Positions 23,744-33,759 of a stretch of DNA of 64,000 nucleotides are shown one piece after another. This DNA is from Candidatus Gerdarchaeota archaeon (GTDB lineage Archaea > Asgardarchaeota > Heimdallarchaeia > JABLTI01). The stretch lies in assembly GCA_016840945.1 (NCBI GenBank), contig JAEORJ010000319.1:1-64000 (forward strand), in the 5' to 3' direction. Each line of letters opens with the position of its first letter. Positions within the stretch are counted from its first letter, which is position 1. The notes below the pieces were generated by a model that saw only the letters and a list, made by a program, of their open reading frames with translations, did not search any database and was not told where the DNA came from. The position numbers and the translations under genes are program-made.

Positions 23744-26700
23744 ATGAAGAAAATTAGATTCGGAATTGTATTTGTTATTTTTACGTTTGCATTTATAATA
23801 GGAGCATTACAATATAAAAATAATTTCACCATTGCTCATTCATCTATTGCATATCCCACAGAGATATTTTCACTCTGGAACGATACAGCACCAACAATAG
23901 ATGGCATTATACAATTCGATTCTAGTGATATATCAAAAGAATGGTCATCAGCAGCTGTATATAACATGTATTCCAGTGATGAATCACTAGGTGGGAAATT
24001 GATACGACAAAATACTAACAATTATCTTTATGCAGCTTTGGACATGATAGTTTTTCAGGTCGAAGATCCATCAAATTCTTGGGGAAGCTCAATCTTTTTT
24101 GATATTGACCATAACGGCATCCTAACCTCAATAGATCGTTTAATAAGATTTACAGATAATATTACAGGTCAATTTGTGGAATTTTTATCATACAGTACAG
24201 CTACTTCAGGATGGATATTTGAAGAAGGAGGATCATTAGGCACACCTTTAGCTATAAGTAATATTTTAGTTGCAAGTTCTTATCAAATATCTGAATTTAA
24301 TGATACAAATGATCATCGACAATATGAATTTAGAATACCTTTTTCAGCTATACAATGTACTGTCGGTGATGTTCTCGGTGTTGGCTTTGAAGCAACAGAT
24401 AATTATGGAAATCCGACAGCAGGAGTTACTTGGCCTTATATTGGCACAAGCCAAGATGTTATAAGAACTAAGGCTACTAGATGGGGCGATCTTCATCTAG
24501 AAGTTGAGAGTGAAGATAATTTTCAATTTGTAGTTGAGAAAAATCTCAATATTAGAACAAATGCTCTGGGATATAATAATGGCACGTTCCTTACTACAGG
24601 GGATATAGATGGCAATGGCGATTCAGAGCTTATTGTCAGTTCCAATCGATCAATTAGCGTTGATGAAAGGAATATGATTGCTATTTTTGATTATCAAGAA
24701 GGTAGTTACCAAAGGATTTGGTCTTCTTGGACAACTAGTCATCACTCAACAATTACTTCAATTATGTCTGGTATTGCTACGTTTGATTTTGATGGTGATG
24801 GCTCTGATGAACTCTATGCAGTAGGGACATCAAACACAATCTTACGATTTAGAGGATGGAATTCTACTTTAAGTGATTTTAATATCTCAGAAGTGATTTT
24901 TACTCATACGAACACCTTTACAGGTTATATTGCAATTGATGATGCAACAGATGATGGATTACCAAATATAGTTGCGGGAGATCAAAATGGCAACATAATA
25001 GTGTTAGATTATAACTCTGGTACCAATAATTTCAGTCAAAATTCTAGGTCACCAGCAACACCTGCAGTTTTGGGTAATGGTGCAACTAGAATTCATGCTG
25101 TTCGAGTTGGCGATCCCGATGATGATGGCATATTAGAATTGTTAACCTTATTCCAAACTGATGCTGATAATAGTGTGTCAACTACACGCTTAGGTGTGTA
25201 TTACGTAAATCCTGTTAGATTTGTTGATAACGTAGAAGATGATTTACCAAAAACCTCAACATTAGCCACACAGGATCATTTTGGTCATACAATAGTTATT
25301 GGGGATGTTTACAATGATGGTGATAACGAGGTCGTAATTGTTGGTCAAGATTACCTTAAGATTTTTGATGGCACTACCTACACTGACCCTTCGCCTCCCT
25401 TAGAATTTTCATTAAATGATGGTTCATTTCAACCAAGCATCATTGGTGGTGCAGCAATAGCTGATGTTGATCTAGATGGGAAGAATGAGTTAATTTTCAG
25501 TTCTAATAATGGCACAATATACATAGGACAAGCTAGTAATAGCACTGGTACCTGGGAATTTAACTTGAATTGGTCAGGTGATTTTGGATCATCATTTGGA
25601 ATGCATAATTCAATATTAGTATATGATATCGACAATGATGGTCAAAATGAAATTATTTTAGGTGATCAATATGGACAAATATTGGTTCTTGGTAAAGGTA
25701 AAGTACCTACTATTTCAATCAATAGCCCAAGCCCAGGATCTAGTACAACAATAAATAATGTGCTAGTCAATTGGGATGCTTCCTCAGAATTTATAGCTTT
25801 ACATCATACAGATGTTTATGTTGATGGAGTGTTCCAAAAGCGGGTTGGTGGTAGCCAAAGAACCACTGAAGTATTTCTCTCTCCTTATTGGAATGAAATC
25901 AATTTAACAACTTATAGTATGTCTGGTGTTTCATCCAGTACCACTGTCTCTGTTAATTTTGATGTCCATGCACCACAAATCAATATACTAAGTCCTGTAA
26001 ATAATTATCTAACGAAATTAAATAGTGTTACTATCACCTATAATAATACAGACCTAGATGATGATTTTCTTTATTACAATATTTATGTAAATGGTTCTGA
26101 TGTAGTATTAGGAACCACTTTGGAATCATATTCAGTACCATTAATCAGTGATGGTAAATGGAATATCACAGTAGTTGGAGTAGATTCAACAGCATTAGAA
26201 GGAAAATCATCAATTTATGTCATTAGAGACACTACTGGACCAAATATAGAGATCACATCACCAAATGATGGTGATGCAGTAAAAAATAAAGAAGTTGATG
26301 TTAATTGGGATGCATTTGATGAAACCACAAGTATAGCTTATTATAGGATCTTCTTGGATAATATTTTCCAAAAACAACTCCTAAGTGGTAACTCTTATAC
26401 TGTGAATCTTACAACTGACAAGTCTTATTTGATAAAAGTTTATGCTTTTGATCTTCTTAATAATTCAGCTTCAGATTCTATAACAATAACTCTTGATACA
26501 GTACATCCAACAGTAGCATTTGATCCTATAGCTCTCCCACAATTGCCTGATACAACATATTATACAAATAGCCAATCCCTTTCAGTTTCATGGGATGCTA
26601 TTGATAATCTCTATGGAACAGGTATTGATTATACTAAAATAACCATCAATGGCCTTTTATATGACACCTATTCAGCGACAAATACTTCAGATACTTTAGA

Positions 26701-29275
26701 TTTAGGTGCAGATGATTACAAAGAAATTGAGATTACAACCTACGATTTAGCAGGCAATGAAGCAACTGATGTTTTTGGTTTAAAACTTGATCGGGTAGCA
26801 CCTACTATAACTATCAATGTACCTGCTGATAATTATACTACCGGTTCTGAGTATGTATTAATTTCTTGGGATGCTGAAGATACTGGAGTGGGAGTGGAAA
26901 GATATGAGATTTATGTTAATAGCACATTAGAATACACAATTTATGATAGCGGAACTACTACTTATTTTATACAACTACTTGAAAACAAAACTTATGTAAT
27001 AACAGTTCGAGCCATTGATTATTTAGATTATTATAATGAGTCCACAGTTAATATTCTTCATGATTCAACTTATCCAACAATAGTTTTTACTACTCCAACA
27101 AAATTAACTACCTACTATAATGAATCAACAGTCTATTTCACTTGGGATACTGTTAACTTGGACATTGATCATTTTGAAATTTATGTAAATAACACATATT
27201 ACGACAGCTATTCAAACACCACTTTTGATGCGTATATTCTATTCCCCGATATAGATAATTTTGAAGTGTATAATATTACCATTTATGGATTCTTAGCAAA
27301 TGGTACTTCATATATTGATTTCAGATGGGTGGAATTTGATACTTCTCCACCACAAATAGCGTTCATCTCACCAGGAAGCGATACAATAACAGAGGACATG
27401 ATGACCGTTTCATGGTCCAGTTTAGATCTTGGTTCAGGTTTAGATTACTTTATAATTGAAATTGATAACATTTCAGTTTACAAAGATGCTGTTCCAACAT
27501 TTAGCACCATTATTGATGTAGCACAATTGGATGGAAGCTATGAATTAACGATATTCGCTTATGATTTAGCAGGGAATGTAGCTAATATTTCCAAGTTTGT
27601 TGAAATCTCACTCACCTTACCAAGTTTCACAACATCATTAGCACCACTAGAGTATAAAAGTTCAGGAAACTTTCAGTTCGTTATTTATGTAGATGAACCG
27701 GGAATAGGCATAATGAGTATTGTTGTTTATGCTGATAATACCAATGAAGTTCAATCGTGGGATTATGGTACTAACTATAAAACTGAACCCTTCAATGTTA
27801 CTGTTACTGTTGAAGAATCCGACTTCCTATCACAATCAGGATTGCATAATCTTTCAGTATCTATTTTTGATAAAGTTCCTCGAGAAGTCAGAACACCTTA
27901 TAATGTAATCATAGATACTAGTGATCCGCTAAAAGTAGGCGACCCTGTTTTGGACTCATTTACCTTAACATCTGGCACTTACAAAGTAGAAATATCACCT
28001 GAAGCTGGTACTAACAATCACATATTATCAGTTTATGTTAGTGATAATTATGGAATCTCAGGAGTGAACGTTACTTTAACAGGCCCTGGTTATAATCAAA
28101 CATTCCAGATGAGCCATGTAGTAGAATCAAGAGCTCTAATAACCTTAGGTAAATTTGAATATACATTCAATTTTGATGATTTTGAGATTGGGGATTATCA
28201 AATTACTATTACTATATGGGATGTTTCAGGACGAAATGTTAGTTATAATTATAATCTAGAATTTGTTGAGATGCTAGGAGGGAATCCAACTAATCTTGCT
28301 TTAACTATTGCTTTGATAGCTGCTACGATTATTATATTAGGTACTGTATTAGCTGTAGCCTTAACCAAACCTATTAGAAATATTGGTTGGCAAGAAGAAA
28401 TTGTTAGTATTTCTTACATCTTAAAATCAGGTTTAACAGTATTCTATGTGCCATTTAGTGAAGAAATGGAGACCGATGAACAGCTATTTGGAGGAGCTAT
28501 GAGTGGCATACGAGGTATATTAGGTGAACTCATTGGTGGCGAAACCAAATATAAAGTTGAGAATGTTGAATTTGGTAAGAAAAATCTCTTAATTTACACA
28601 ACTAATTATGGTGATGCTGTTCTTATGGTCAGAACTGTAAAACCAATTTATATTACCAAACTAGAACAGTTTGTAAGTGAGTTTGAATTTATCTACAAAG
28701 AATCATTAAAAGACGACACCCATGTAAATATCTCAAATTTCAAAGGTTCAGTTGATGTAATCGAGAAACATTTTGGTGTTCCAGCAACTGCTTTAGGTAA
28801 AGTTGCTCAAATAACAAGACCATTACGACGCAAAGAAAAAGTCATTGCTGAAGCAATGGAAGATGTAGATGAAGCTGAAAAAGATTTGTTGATAAAATCA
28901 CTCCATCAAAAATTAAGTTTAGATGAAAAAGTCTTAGACCATATCTCCCAACAAACGAAAATTTACATTGGTGATGCTATAATTCTCGCTGAAAAAGCTC
29001 TTACATCCTTAATTTCTTATGACCATAAACAAGCTGAAAAGTATGCTAAAGCAGCATTAAACAGTATAGAAATAGCAAGACAGTCTGGTGAAAATCTTTC
29101 TGTTTTACGAGATGTTATGAATGCCATTCCTAAAATCGTTGAAGAGGTTCTAAGGGGAACCACTTGCTGTACTGACAATGATACCGAAGGACTCTATATG
29201 GCTATAGAAAATGTTTCAAAACTTTATTTAGAATATATTGAGAAATTTTCAATGGCTGATTCTCGAGACATTTAG
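23744..29275 (+). CDS. Giant integrin-like surface protein with cytosolic domain
   Basis: An 1843-residue type I membrane protein. A signal peptide (1-30) is followed by a CBM9/DOMON-like region (about 45-265). Seven Ca-binding-loop motifs of the D-x-D/N-x-D-G-x2-E type occur near residues 285, 346, 397, 455, 520, 572 and 626, spaced 50-65 apart as in a seven-bladed FG-GAP propeller. About seven Ig/FnIII-like modules then start near 655, 743, 832, 920, 1020, 1109 and 1201, many with VNWDA or SWDA cores. After a diverged stretch comes one membrane helix (about 1516-1539) and ~300 cytosolic residues opening with a longin/roadblock-like pattern (VSISYILKSGLTVFYV, then DEQLFGGAMSGIRGIL) and ending in charged helices. 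Many N-x-S/T sites suggest glycosylation. A receptor or adhesin role is inferred. Confidence 0.8.
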   Translation: MKKIRFGIVFVIFTFAFIIGALQYKNNFTIAHSSIAYPTEIFSLWNDTAPTIDGIIQFDSSDISKEWSSAAVYNMYSSDESLGGKLIRQNTNNYLYAALDMIVFQVEDPSNSWGSSIFFDIDHNGILTSIDRLIRFTDNITGQFVEFLSYSTATSGWIFEEGGSLGTPLAISNILVASSYQISEFNDTNDHRQYEFRIPFSAIQCTVGDVLGVGFEATDNYGNPTAGVTWPYIGTSQDVIRTKATRWGDLHLEVESEDNFQFVVEKNLNIRTNALGYNNGTFLTTGDIDGNGDSELIVSSNRSISVDERNMIAIFDYQEGSYQRIWSSWTTSHHSTITSIMSGIATFDFDGDGSDELYAVGTSNTILRFRGWNSTLSDFNISEVIFTHTNTFTGYIAIDDATDDGLPNIVAGDQNGNIIVLDYNSGTNNFSQNSRSPATPAVLGNGATRIHAVRVGDPDDDGILELLTLFQTDADNSVSTTRLGVYYVNPVRFVDNVEDDLPKTSTLATQDHFGHTIVIGDVYNDGDNEVVIVGQDYLKIFDGTTYTDPSPPLEFSLNDGSFQPSIIGGAAIADVDLDGKNELIFSSNNGTIYIGQASNSTGTWEFNLNWSGDFGSSFGMHNSILVYDIDNDGQNEIILGDQYGQILVLGKGKVPTISINSPSPGSSTTINNVLVNWDASSEFIALHHTDVYVDGVFQKRVGGSQRTTEVFLSPYWNEINLTTYSMSGVSSSTTVSVNFDVHAPQINILSPVNNYLTKLNSVTITYNNTDLDDDFLYYNIYVNGSDVVLGTTLESYSVPLISDGKWNITVVGVDSTALEGKSSIYVIRDTTGPNIEITSPNDGDAVKNKEVDVNWDAFDETTSIAYYRIFLDNIFQKQLLSGNSYTVNLTTDKSYLIKVYAFDLLNNSASDSITITLDTVHPTVAFDPIALPQLPDTTYYTNSQSLSVSWDAIDNLYGTGIDYTKITINGLLYDTYSATNTSDTLDLGADDYKEIEITTYDLAGNEATDVFGLKLDRVAPTITINVPADNYTTGSEYVLISWDAEDTGVGVERYEIYVNSTLEYTIYDSGTTTYFIQLLENKTYVITVRAIDYLDYYNESTVNILHDSTYPTIVFTTPTKLTTYYNESTVYFTWDTVNLDIDHFEIYVNNTYYDSYSNTTFDAYILFPDIDNFEVYNITIYGFLANGTSYIDFRWVEFDTSPPQIAFISPGSDTITEDMMTVSWSSLDLGSGLDYFIIEIDNISVYKDAVPTFSTIIDVAQLDGSYELTIFAYDLAGNVANISKFVEISLTLPSFTTSLAPLEYKSSGNFQFVIYVDEPGIGIMSIVVYADNTNEVQSWDYGTNYKTEPFNVTVTVEESDFLSQSGLHNLSVSIFDKVPREVRTPYNVIIDTSDPLKVGDPVLDSFTLTSGTYKVEISPEAGTNNHILSVYVSDNYGISGVNVTLTGPGYNQTFQMSHVVESRALITLGKFEYTFNFDDFEIGDYQITITIWDVSGRNVSYNYNLEFVEMLGGNPTNLALTIALIAATIIILGTVLAVALTKPIRNIGWQEEIVSISYILKSGLTVFYVPFSEEMETDEQLFGGAMSGIRGILGELIGGETKYKVENVEFGKKNLLIYTTNYGDAVLMVRTVKPIYITKLEQFVSEFEFIYKESLKDDTHVNISNFKGSVDVIEKHFGVPATALGKVAQITRPLRRKEKVIAEAMEDVDEAEKDLLIKSLHQKLSLDEKVLDHISQQTKIYIGDAIILAEKALTSLISYDHKQAEKYAKAALNSIEIARQSGENLSVLRDVMNAIPKIVEEVLRGTTCCTDNDTEGLYMAIENVSKLYLEYIEKFSMADSRDI

Positions 29276-29309
29276 CTCTCGAGTTATTTTTCTTTTTATT
29301 AAAAAATAA

Positions 29310-29915
29310 TCATGGTTTCTTAAATTTTTTACCTTTGGGTAAAAGCATACCAGTTTCTTTTTGGTAAGTTTGATATTTCTCACCAAACCTTTTCACTAAA
29401 TCCTTTTCCTCAAAATATAACATGATAGGAGTATATATGAGAACATAAATGGTCATTATCAAAACTAGGAACCAAGAGTTTAACATAAAAGCTAAAGCAA
29501 TGAATAAAGGCATTTCACCTAATGTTTGTGGATGGCGAATATAGTTATAGATACCACCATACATCTCTGTTTCTTTTGAAGGAACAGCACTTTCTGAACC
29601 AGCATCTATCATCCCCTTAATCATGAGTGATAATCCGGGGATAAAAATAATACCTCCAATGATTAATCCAATCCACCAATAATTAATTGAGATTTTCCAA
29701 TTAATTGCAATTATAGGAAACCAATGCCAGAGAATAATTGTAGCTAATATTAGAAATTCAAAGATAATAGCAATGGCTCTTATGTTTTTACAAAATTTCC
29801 ATGCTTTTTCATCTATTTTCTGACTTAAAGTTACAGGTAAAGTGCTAATACTATATAGGACTGAGAATAAGATTAAAGATAATAACATTAAAGCAAGATT
29901 TAGCCATTCAAACAT
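29310..29915 (-). CDS. ICMT-like membrane methyltransferase
   Basis: A 201-residue membrane protein with about five hydrophobic segments. The C-terminal catalytic signature of the isoprenylcysteine carboxyl methyltransferase / phospholipid methyltransferase family is present: GGIYNYIRHPQTLGEMPLF near residues 112-130 and YFEEKDLVKRFGEKYQTYQKET near 168-190. These enzymes use S-adenosylmethionine at the membrane face. The substrate cannot be read from sequence; prenylated protein, lipid or a small amphipathic molecule are possible. It lies just before the second M23-like gene on the same strand (53-base gap to 30580-29969). Confidence 0.82.
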   Translation of the reverse strand: MFEWLNLALMLLSLILFSVLYSISTLPVTLSQKIDEKAWKFCKNIRAIAIIFEFLILATIILWHWFPIIAINWKISINYWWIGLIIGGIIFIPGLSLMIKGMIDAGSESAVPSKETEMYGGIYNYIRHPQTLGEMPLFIALAFMLNSWFLVLIMTIYVLIYTPIMLYFEEKDLVKRFGEKYQTYQKETGMLLPKGKKFKKP

Positions 29916-29968
29916 TTACAATCTATTTAATGTTAATCTATAAATTACTAAAATATTTCTTGTAGAAA

Positions 29969-30580
29969 TTATGGTTCACAGATAGTTCCAATACCATAAT
30001 GGATCCATAAAGCGTCAAAGAGGACTTTGCAATCATCGCTGAAAAAGAGATAGGGGCAGACATCCTCACCGTTTTCTCGCATGCCAAAATGAATGTGACA
30101 ACCATCACCATGGTAAAGGAGTTTCCCAAGAATTTCTCCTTGATGAACAATTTGACCAACAGTGACATTGATAGCATCTCTTTGTAGATTTGCATAGGTT
30201 TCATTAAGAGCCCAAGATTCAAAAGGAACACTGAAAGAATATTTAGAGTTATAACGCAGCTCAAGATTTGTTTGCCAGTGGCCACCTTTATCATTGAACC
30301 AAGTATGAACATTAACCACTCGTAAATCACACCAAGCAAGGATATTAACAGAAGCATTACAGCCAAAATCAATACCATTATGGAACCAACCTTCAGGAGT
30401 AGTACCATAACCACCTAAAATATGAATCACATCAGGATCAGCTACTGGAAAAGCAATAACTGGAGGGTCACCACTCCAATTTGCCGGCCAGAAACTCCAA
30501 AGAGTATAACCACCAATACCTCCGCCAATAACAAGAATCGGTATAGTAATACCAAGAATAATTTTCCATTTGCGTTGCAT
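29969..30580 (-). CDS. Membrane-anchored M23/LytM-like protein, second copy
   Basis: A 203-residue paralogue of the protein at 4247-4897. It starts MQRKWKIILG with a membrane helix (6-30), then carries HNGIDF near residue 66, SVPFESWALNETYANLQRDAINV near 112, and CHIHFGM near 161, giving the M23 zinc ligands H-x3-D and HxH. The shared start, the ESWA/ESFA-xNET segment and the HIHxG motif show common origin. It has more Cys than the first copy, probably disulfide-forming in the ectodomain. The peptidase site looks intact, but the substrate in a murein-free archaeon is unknown. Confidence 0.78.
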   Translation of the reverse strand: MQRKWKIILGITIPILVIGGGIGGYTLWSFWPANWSGDPPVIAFPVADPDVIHILGGYGTTPEGWFHNGIDFGCNASVNILAWCDLRVVNVHTWFNDKGGHWQTNLELRYNSKYSFSVPFESWALNETYANLQRDAINVTVGQIVHQGEILGKLLYHGDGCHIHFGMRENGEDVCPYLFFSDDCKVLFDALWIHYGIGTICEP

Positions 30581-30643
30581 AGAATAGTAAATGAATTTAC
30601 AATGTTATTAATTTTTTCAAATAAAAAAAAGAGAAAAAAGAAA

Positions 30644-31105
30644 TTAGAAATCGATCTTTATACCACCTTTTTCTAAATGCTGTTTATCATGCATCCAAAG
30701 AGTGGCAATATTCTCGTTTCTAAACATATTTTTCTCATCAGTAATTGTTTCCGGTTGGGAGATTATTTTATCGAAAAGAGCAATTACTTCTTCTCGAGTA
30801 TCTTTGAACAGTTTTTTAGTTTTTGCCAAAGTTAAATTCTTCTTTTCGTTAATAATCAAATCATTCCATTGACTGTAATCGATGCCTTTGTGTTGATGAT
30901 CAAATTTGAAATCATCGCAAGTACCATTTAATTTAGCATTGCACCCATTGATCATTTGATCATCCCAAGACCAAAGATGAATTAGCAATTCTTTTAGTCC
31001 CCAACCATTGGGTAATTTAAAAGAGTCATCAAGAGAAAGAATGATTTTTGTTATCTTTCGAGTATTCTCAAGATGTTCTTCTGGGGTTGATTTTTGTTCT
31101 TCCAT
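30644..31105 (-). CDS. DinB/DfsB-like helical protein
   Basis: A 153-residue helical protein of the DinB/ClbS-DfsB type: the N-terminal helix has LPNGWGLKELLIHLWSWDDQMI (residues 36-57) with a metal-type His, and the C-terminal helix has LWMHDKQHLEKGG with two further His. This four-helix-bundle family includes thiol-dependent and colibactin-modifying enzymes, but most members have no known substrate. The divergent EF-2 promoter region lies upstream. Confidence 0.68.
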   Translation of the reverse strand: MEEQKSTPEEHLENTRKITKIILSLDDSFKLPNGWGLKELLIHLWSWDDQMINGCNAKLNGTCDDFKFDHQHKGIDYSQWNDLIINEKKNLTLAKTKKLFKDTREEVIALFDKIISQPETITDEKNMFRNENIATLWMHDKQHLEKGGIKIDF

Positions 31106-31472
31106 AATAATGCACCTTAAAGAAATAAGTAAATTATAGCGACACTTACGATTTATTCTTTGTCACTAATTGGGTATACTAAGAAAAATAAATTGTTAGA
31201 GATAACCTATTTATCAATGAATTTAAAAAGAAAATCAAATATGAAATGAACAAAAGAAAGCTCCCATCAACAAAAAAAGAAGAAACCAAAAGATTCTTAT
31301 CTAACACATTGTTGCTGTGAGACAATAATCCTTCGAAAAAGGTTTTTCTAAAAAGAAGAAAAGTCCACAAATGATTGACTAATAAGGTGAATATACCTCT
31401 AAAAAGTCAAAAAAACATTTACGAAGGGAGAATAAAAAAAGCAAAAATAAAAAATTAGCGAGTTGTAAAAAC
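31106..31472. other. Divergent spacer upstream of EF-2
   Basis: This 367-base spacer separates the DinB-like gene from EF-2. A 63-codon minus-strand frame (31179-31370) shows no ribosome-binding site and Phe/Leu/Ser composition typical of A-rich antisense sequence, so I do not call it. The last 80 bases are A-rich with few pyrimidines (GGGAG at 31425), consistent with an unstructured leader for a highly expressed gene. I see no clear single TATA box. Confidence 0.4.
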
Positions 31473-33692
31473 ATGGTCAAGATCAAGAACCCGGATGAAA
31501 TCCGTAATATGGTTGTCAATCATCCTATGGACCAACGTCGTGTCTTCAGTATTGCTGCTCATATTGACCACGGTAAGACTACTACCAGCGATTACCTTCT
31601 TCGTAAGGCTGGTCTTATGTCCGACCAAGATGCTGGTTCCAAATTGATGACCGACTCTGATGAAGAAGAACAAGAGCGTGGTATTACCATCTTTACTAGC
31701 GTTGTTCTTCTCAGTTACGAACATAAAGGTAAAACCTATTTGTTTGAAATTAATGATACTCCCGGTCACATTTCCTTTACTGGTGAAGTTAGTCGTGCCC
31801 TTCGTGGTAGCGATGGTGCTATTATCTTAGTTGATGCCCTTGAAGGCGTTATGACCCAAACCGAGACCAACATTCGTTTAGCTGTTGGTGAAGAGATGTG
31901 CAAACCAGTTCTCTTTATCAATAAAGTTGACCGTTTGATCAGTGAATTAAAACTTCCACCTAACAAGGTCTTTGAAAAGGTCGATACTATCATTGCTCAA
32001 GTCAATGCTTTGATCAAGAAAATTGCTCCAAAAGAATTGGCTAAAGATTGGCAAGTTAGTTTCAAGGATAACAGTGTTGCCATTGGTTCCGCTAAAGATG
32101 GTTGGGCTTTCACCCTTGATATTTTGAAAGAAGCAGGTCACACTAATCCTCAAATCGTCTTTGATAAATATGCTGAAGGCGATAAACAATGGCTTCGCGA
32201 TAACCTACATCTTGAAGATTCATTATTGCGAATGGTTATTCAACATCTCCCCAACCCTGAACAAGCCCAAAAATACAAGATTCCAAAAATTTGGTCAGGA
32301 GATATTAACACTCCAGAAGGGCAAGCTCTTATCAATTGTGACCGCAATGGTCCTTTGATCGGTATGATCACTAAAGTCTTTATCGATCCAAAGAGTAAAC
32401 GTCCAACCTTAATTGGCCGTGTCTTTTCAGGTACCATTCGTTCTGGCGAAGATATTGAATTAATTGGCCAACGTAAGAATGTCCCTATCAAGCGACTCGG
32501 TGTTATGGAGATTACTGATATCCTTGATTGTGACGAGATTCCTGCAGGAAATCTCTTTGCTGTCTTCGGATTTATCGCTCCAAGTGGTGAATCCTTCAGA
32601 ACACCAGGTTCAAATGCCCCCGGTTTTGAAGAGATCTCTTATGCTGCTGAACCAGTCGTTAGTCGTGCTATCGAAGCTCTTGACCCTCAAGATATTGCTA
32701 AACTTGGTGATGTTGTTAGCAAATGGATCATGGCTGATCCAACAGCTACTTTCAGACATGACAAAGAAAGCAACAAGTATATCTTAGCTGGTATTGATCC
32801 ATTACAGATTGAAATTCTTACTAAGAGAATTAATGAGCAGGTGAAGATACGAGTCTTTGATCCAATCACTGTTTACAGAGAACGCATTTCTCATGCTGGT
32901 ATTGAAATCCACACCAAGTCACCCAACGGTCACAATAGACTCAAGCTTTTAATCGAACCCTTAGATGATGCTGCTATTGCCCTTATCAAGAAGGGTGAAA
33001 TCAACATGAACCAAGATGATAAGGAACGAGCTGCTGTCCTTCGTGATAAAGCTGGCTGGGATGCAAAACTCGCCCGTAAAATCTGGGATATCGAAGGAAT
33101 GAACATGCTTATTGACGCTAGCTCTGGTGTCCAAAGAATGGAACGAATCAAGCAATATGTCATACAAATCTTCAAAGATTTCACCTATGCTTCAGCGGTT
33201 GCTCGTGAACCAACCTTAGGTTTGAAAGTCATCATTTCAGATGCAACGATACATACTGATCCAGCTCATACTGGCTTCTCTGAAATATTAGGTATGACTA
33301 CTGCGGCACTAAACATTTCCTTCTTAACAGCCGAACCACATCTCTTCGAACCAATGCTCAGAGTAGACATCAAATCACCAAAAGAGTATATGGGTTCCCT
33401 CATGGCTATCATCAGCCAACACCGTGGACGAATTGAAGAGACTGGTGATGAAGGCGAACAAATACGAATCAAAGGAATCATCCCAACTGTGGAAACAATT
33501 GGTGATTTCGCTGATGAAATACGAAGTGCAACTTCAGGTAGATCATTCTGGGGTTATGAATTCGTAGGATTTGAAAAATTACCCACCAACCTTGAAGCAG
33601 AAGTAGTTTTTGATATCCGAAAACGAAAAGAATTACCAGAAGAAATGCCCACACCAGAAAACTGGTCAAGATTTATCTATAAAAGACAATAA
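31473..33692 (+). CDS. fusA: Translation elongation factor 2
   Basis: A 739-residue translocase GTPase. G1 is AHIDHGKTT near residue 28, G2 is in EEEQERGITIF near 68, G3 is NDTPGHISF near 93 and G4 is NKVDR near 152; the four downstream domains are present at full length. In domain IV, where diphthamide is normally made on His in HRGPAQ, this protein reads DATIHTDPAHTGFSE: the His aligns but the following residues are changed. Codon use differs visibly from neighbours, with more C-ending codons, as expected of an abundant protein. A strong hairpin terminator follows. Confidence 0.95.
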   Translation: MVKIKNPDEIRNMVVNHPMDQRRVFSIAAHIDHGKTTTSDYLLRKAGLMSDQDAGSKLMTDSDEEEQERGITIFTSVVLLSYEHKGKTYLFEINDTPGHISFTGEVSRALRGSDGAIILVDALEGVMTQTETNIRLAVGEEMCKPVLFINKVDRLISELKLPPNKVFEKVDTIIAQVNALIKKIAPKELAKDWQVSFKDNSVAIGSAKDGWAFTLDILKEAGHTNPQIVFDKYAEGDKQWLRDNLHLEDSLLRMVIQHLPNPEQAQKYKIPKIWSGDINTPEGQALINCDRNGPLIGMITKVFIDPKSKRPTLIGRVFSGTIRSGEDIELIGQRKNVPIKRLGVMEITDILDCDEIPAGNLFAVFGFIAPSGESFRTPGSNAPGFEEISYAAEPVVSRAIEALDPQDIAKLGDVVSKWIMADPTATFRHDKESNKYILAGIDPLQIEILTKRINEQVKIRVFDPITVYRERISHAGIEIHTKSPNGHNRLKLLIEPLDDAAIALIKKGEINMNQDDKERAAVLRDKAGWDAKLARKIWDIEGMNMLIDASSGVQRMERIKQYVIQIFKDFTYASAVAREPTLGLKVIISDATIHTDPAHTGFSEILGMTTAALNISFLTAEPHLFEPMLRVDIKSPKEYMGSLMAIISQHRGRIEETGDEGEQIRIKGIIPTVETIGDFADEIRSATSGRSFWGYEFVGFEKLPTNLEAEVVFDIRKRKELPEEMPTPENWSRFIYKRQ

Positions 33693-33700
33693 ACAAAACG

Positions 33701-33734
33701 AGAAGAGTAATCACTCTTCTAGTCTCTTTTTTTA
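33701..33734 (+). terminator. EF-2 terminator
   Basis: AGAAGAGT (33701-33708) and ACTCTTCT (33713-33720) form a perfect eight-base-pair stem around AATC, followed within eight bases by a T run from 33727. It lies nine bases after the EF-2 stop and also faces the end of the convergent DUF3795-like gene. Confidence 0.8.
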
Positions 33735-33759
33735 TTTTTCATTTTTATTAAGCGCTAAT

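Noticed and set aside
29263..29283. Two CTCGAG palindromes at the end of the giant surface protein gene considered as a terminator hairpin
   Set aside because: CTCGAG is self-complementary and common in this window, and the flanking bases do not extend a convincing stem.
29938..30414. A 158-codon minus-strand frame of hydrophobic composition
   Set aside because: It lies almost wholly inside the M23-like gene (29969-30580) in another frame on the same strand; the M23 frame has the recognisable motifs and start.
31179..31370. A 63-codon minus-strand frame upstream of EF-2
   Set aside because: No ribosome-binding site, composition dominated by Phe, Leu and Ser as expected from the reverse of an A-rich leader, and no family resemblance.
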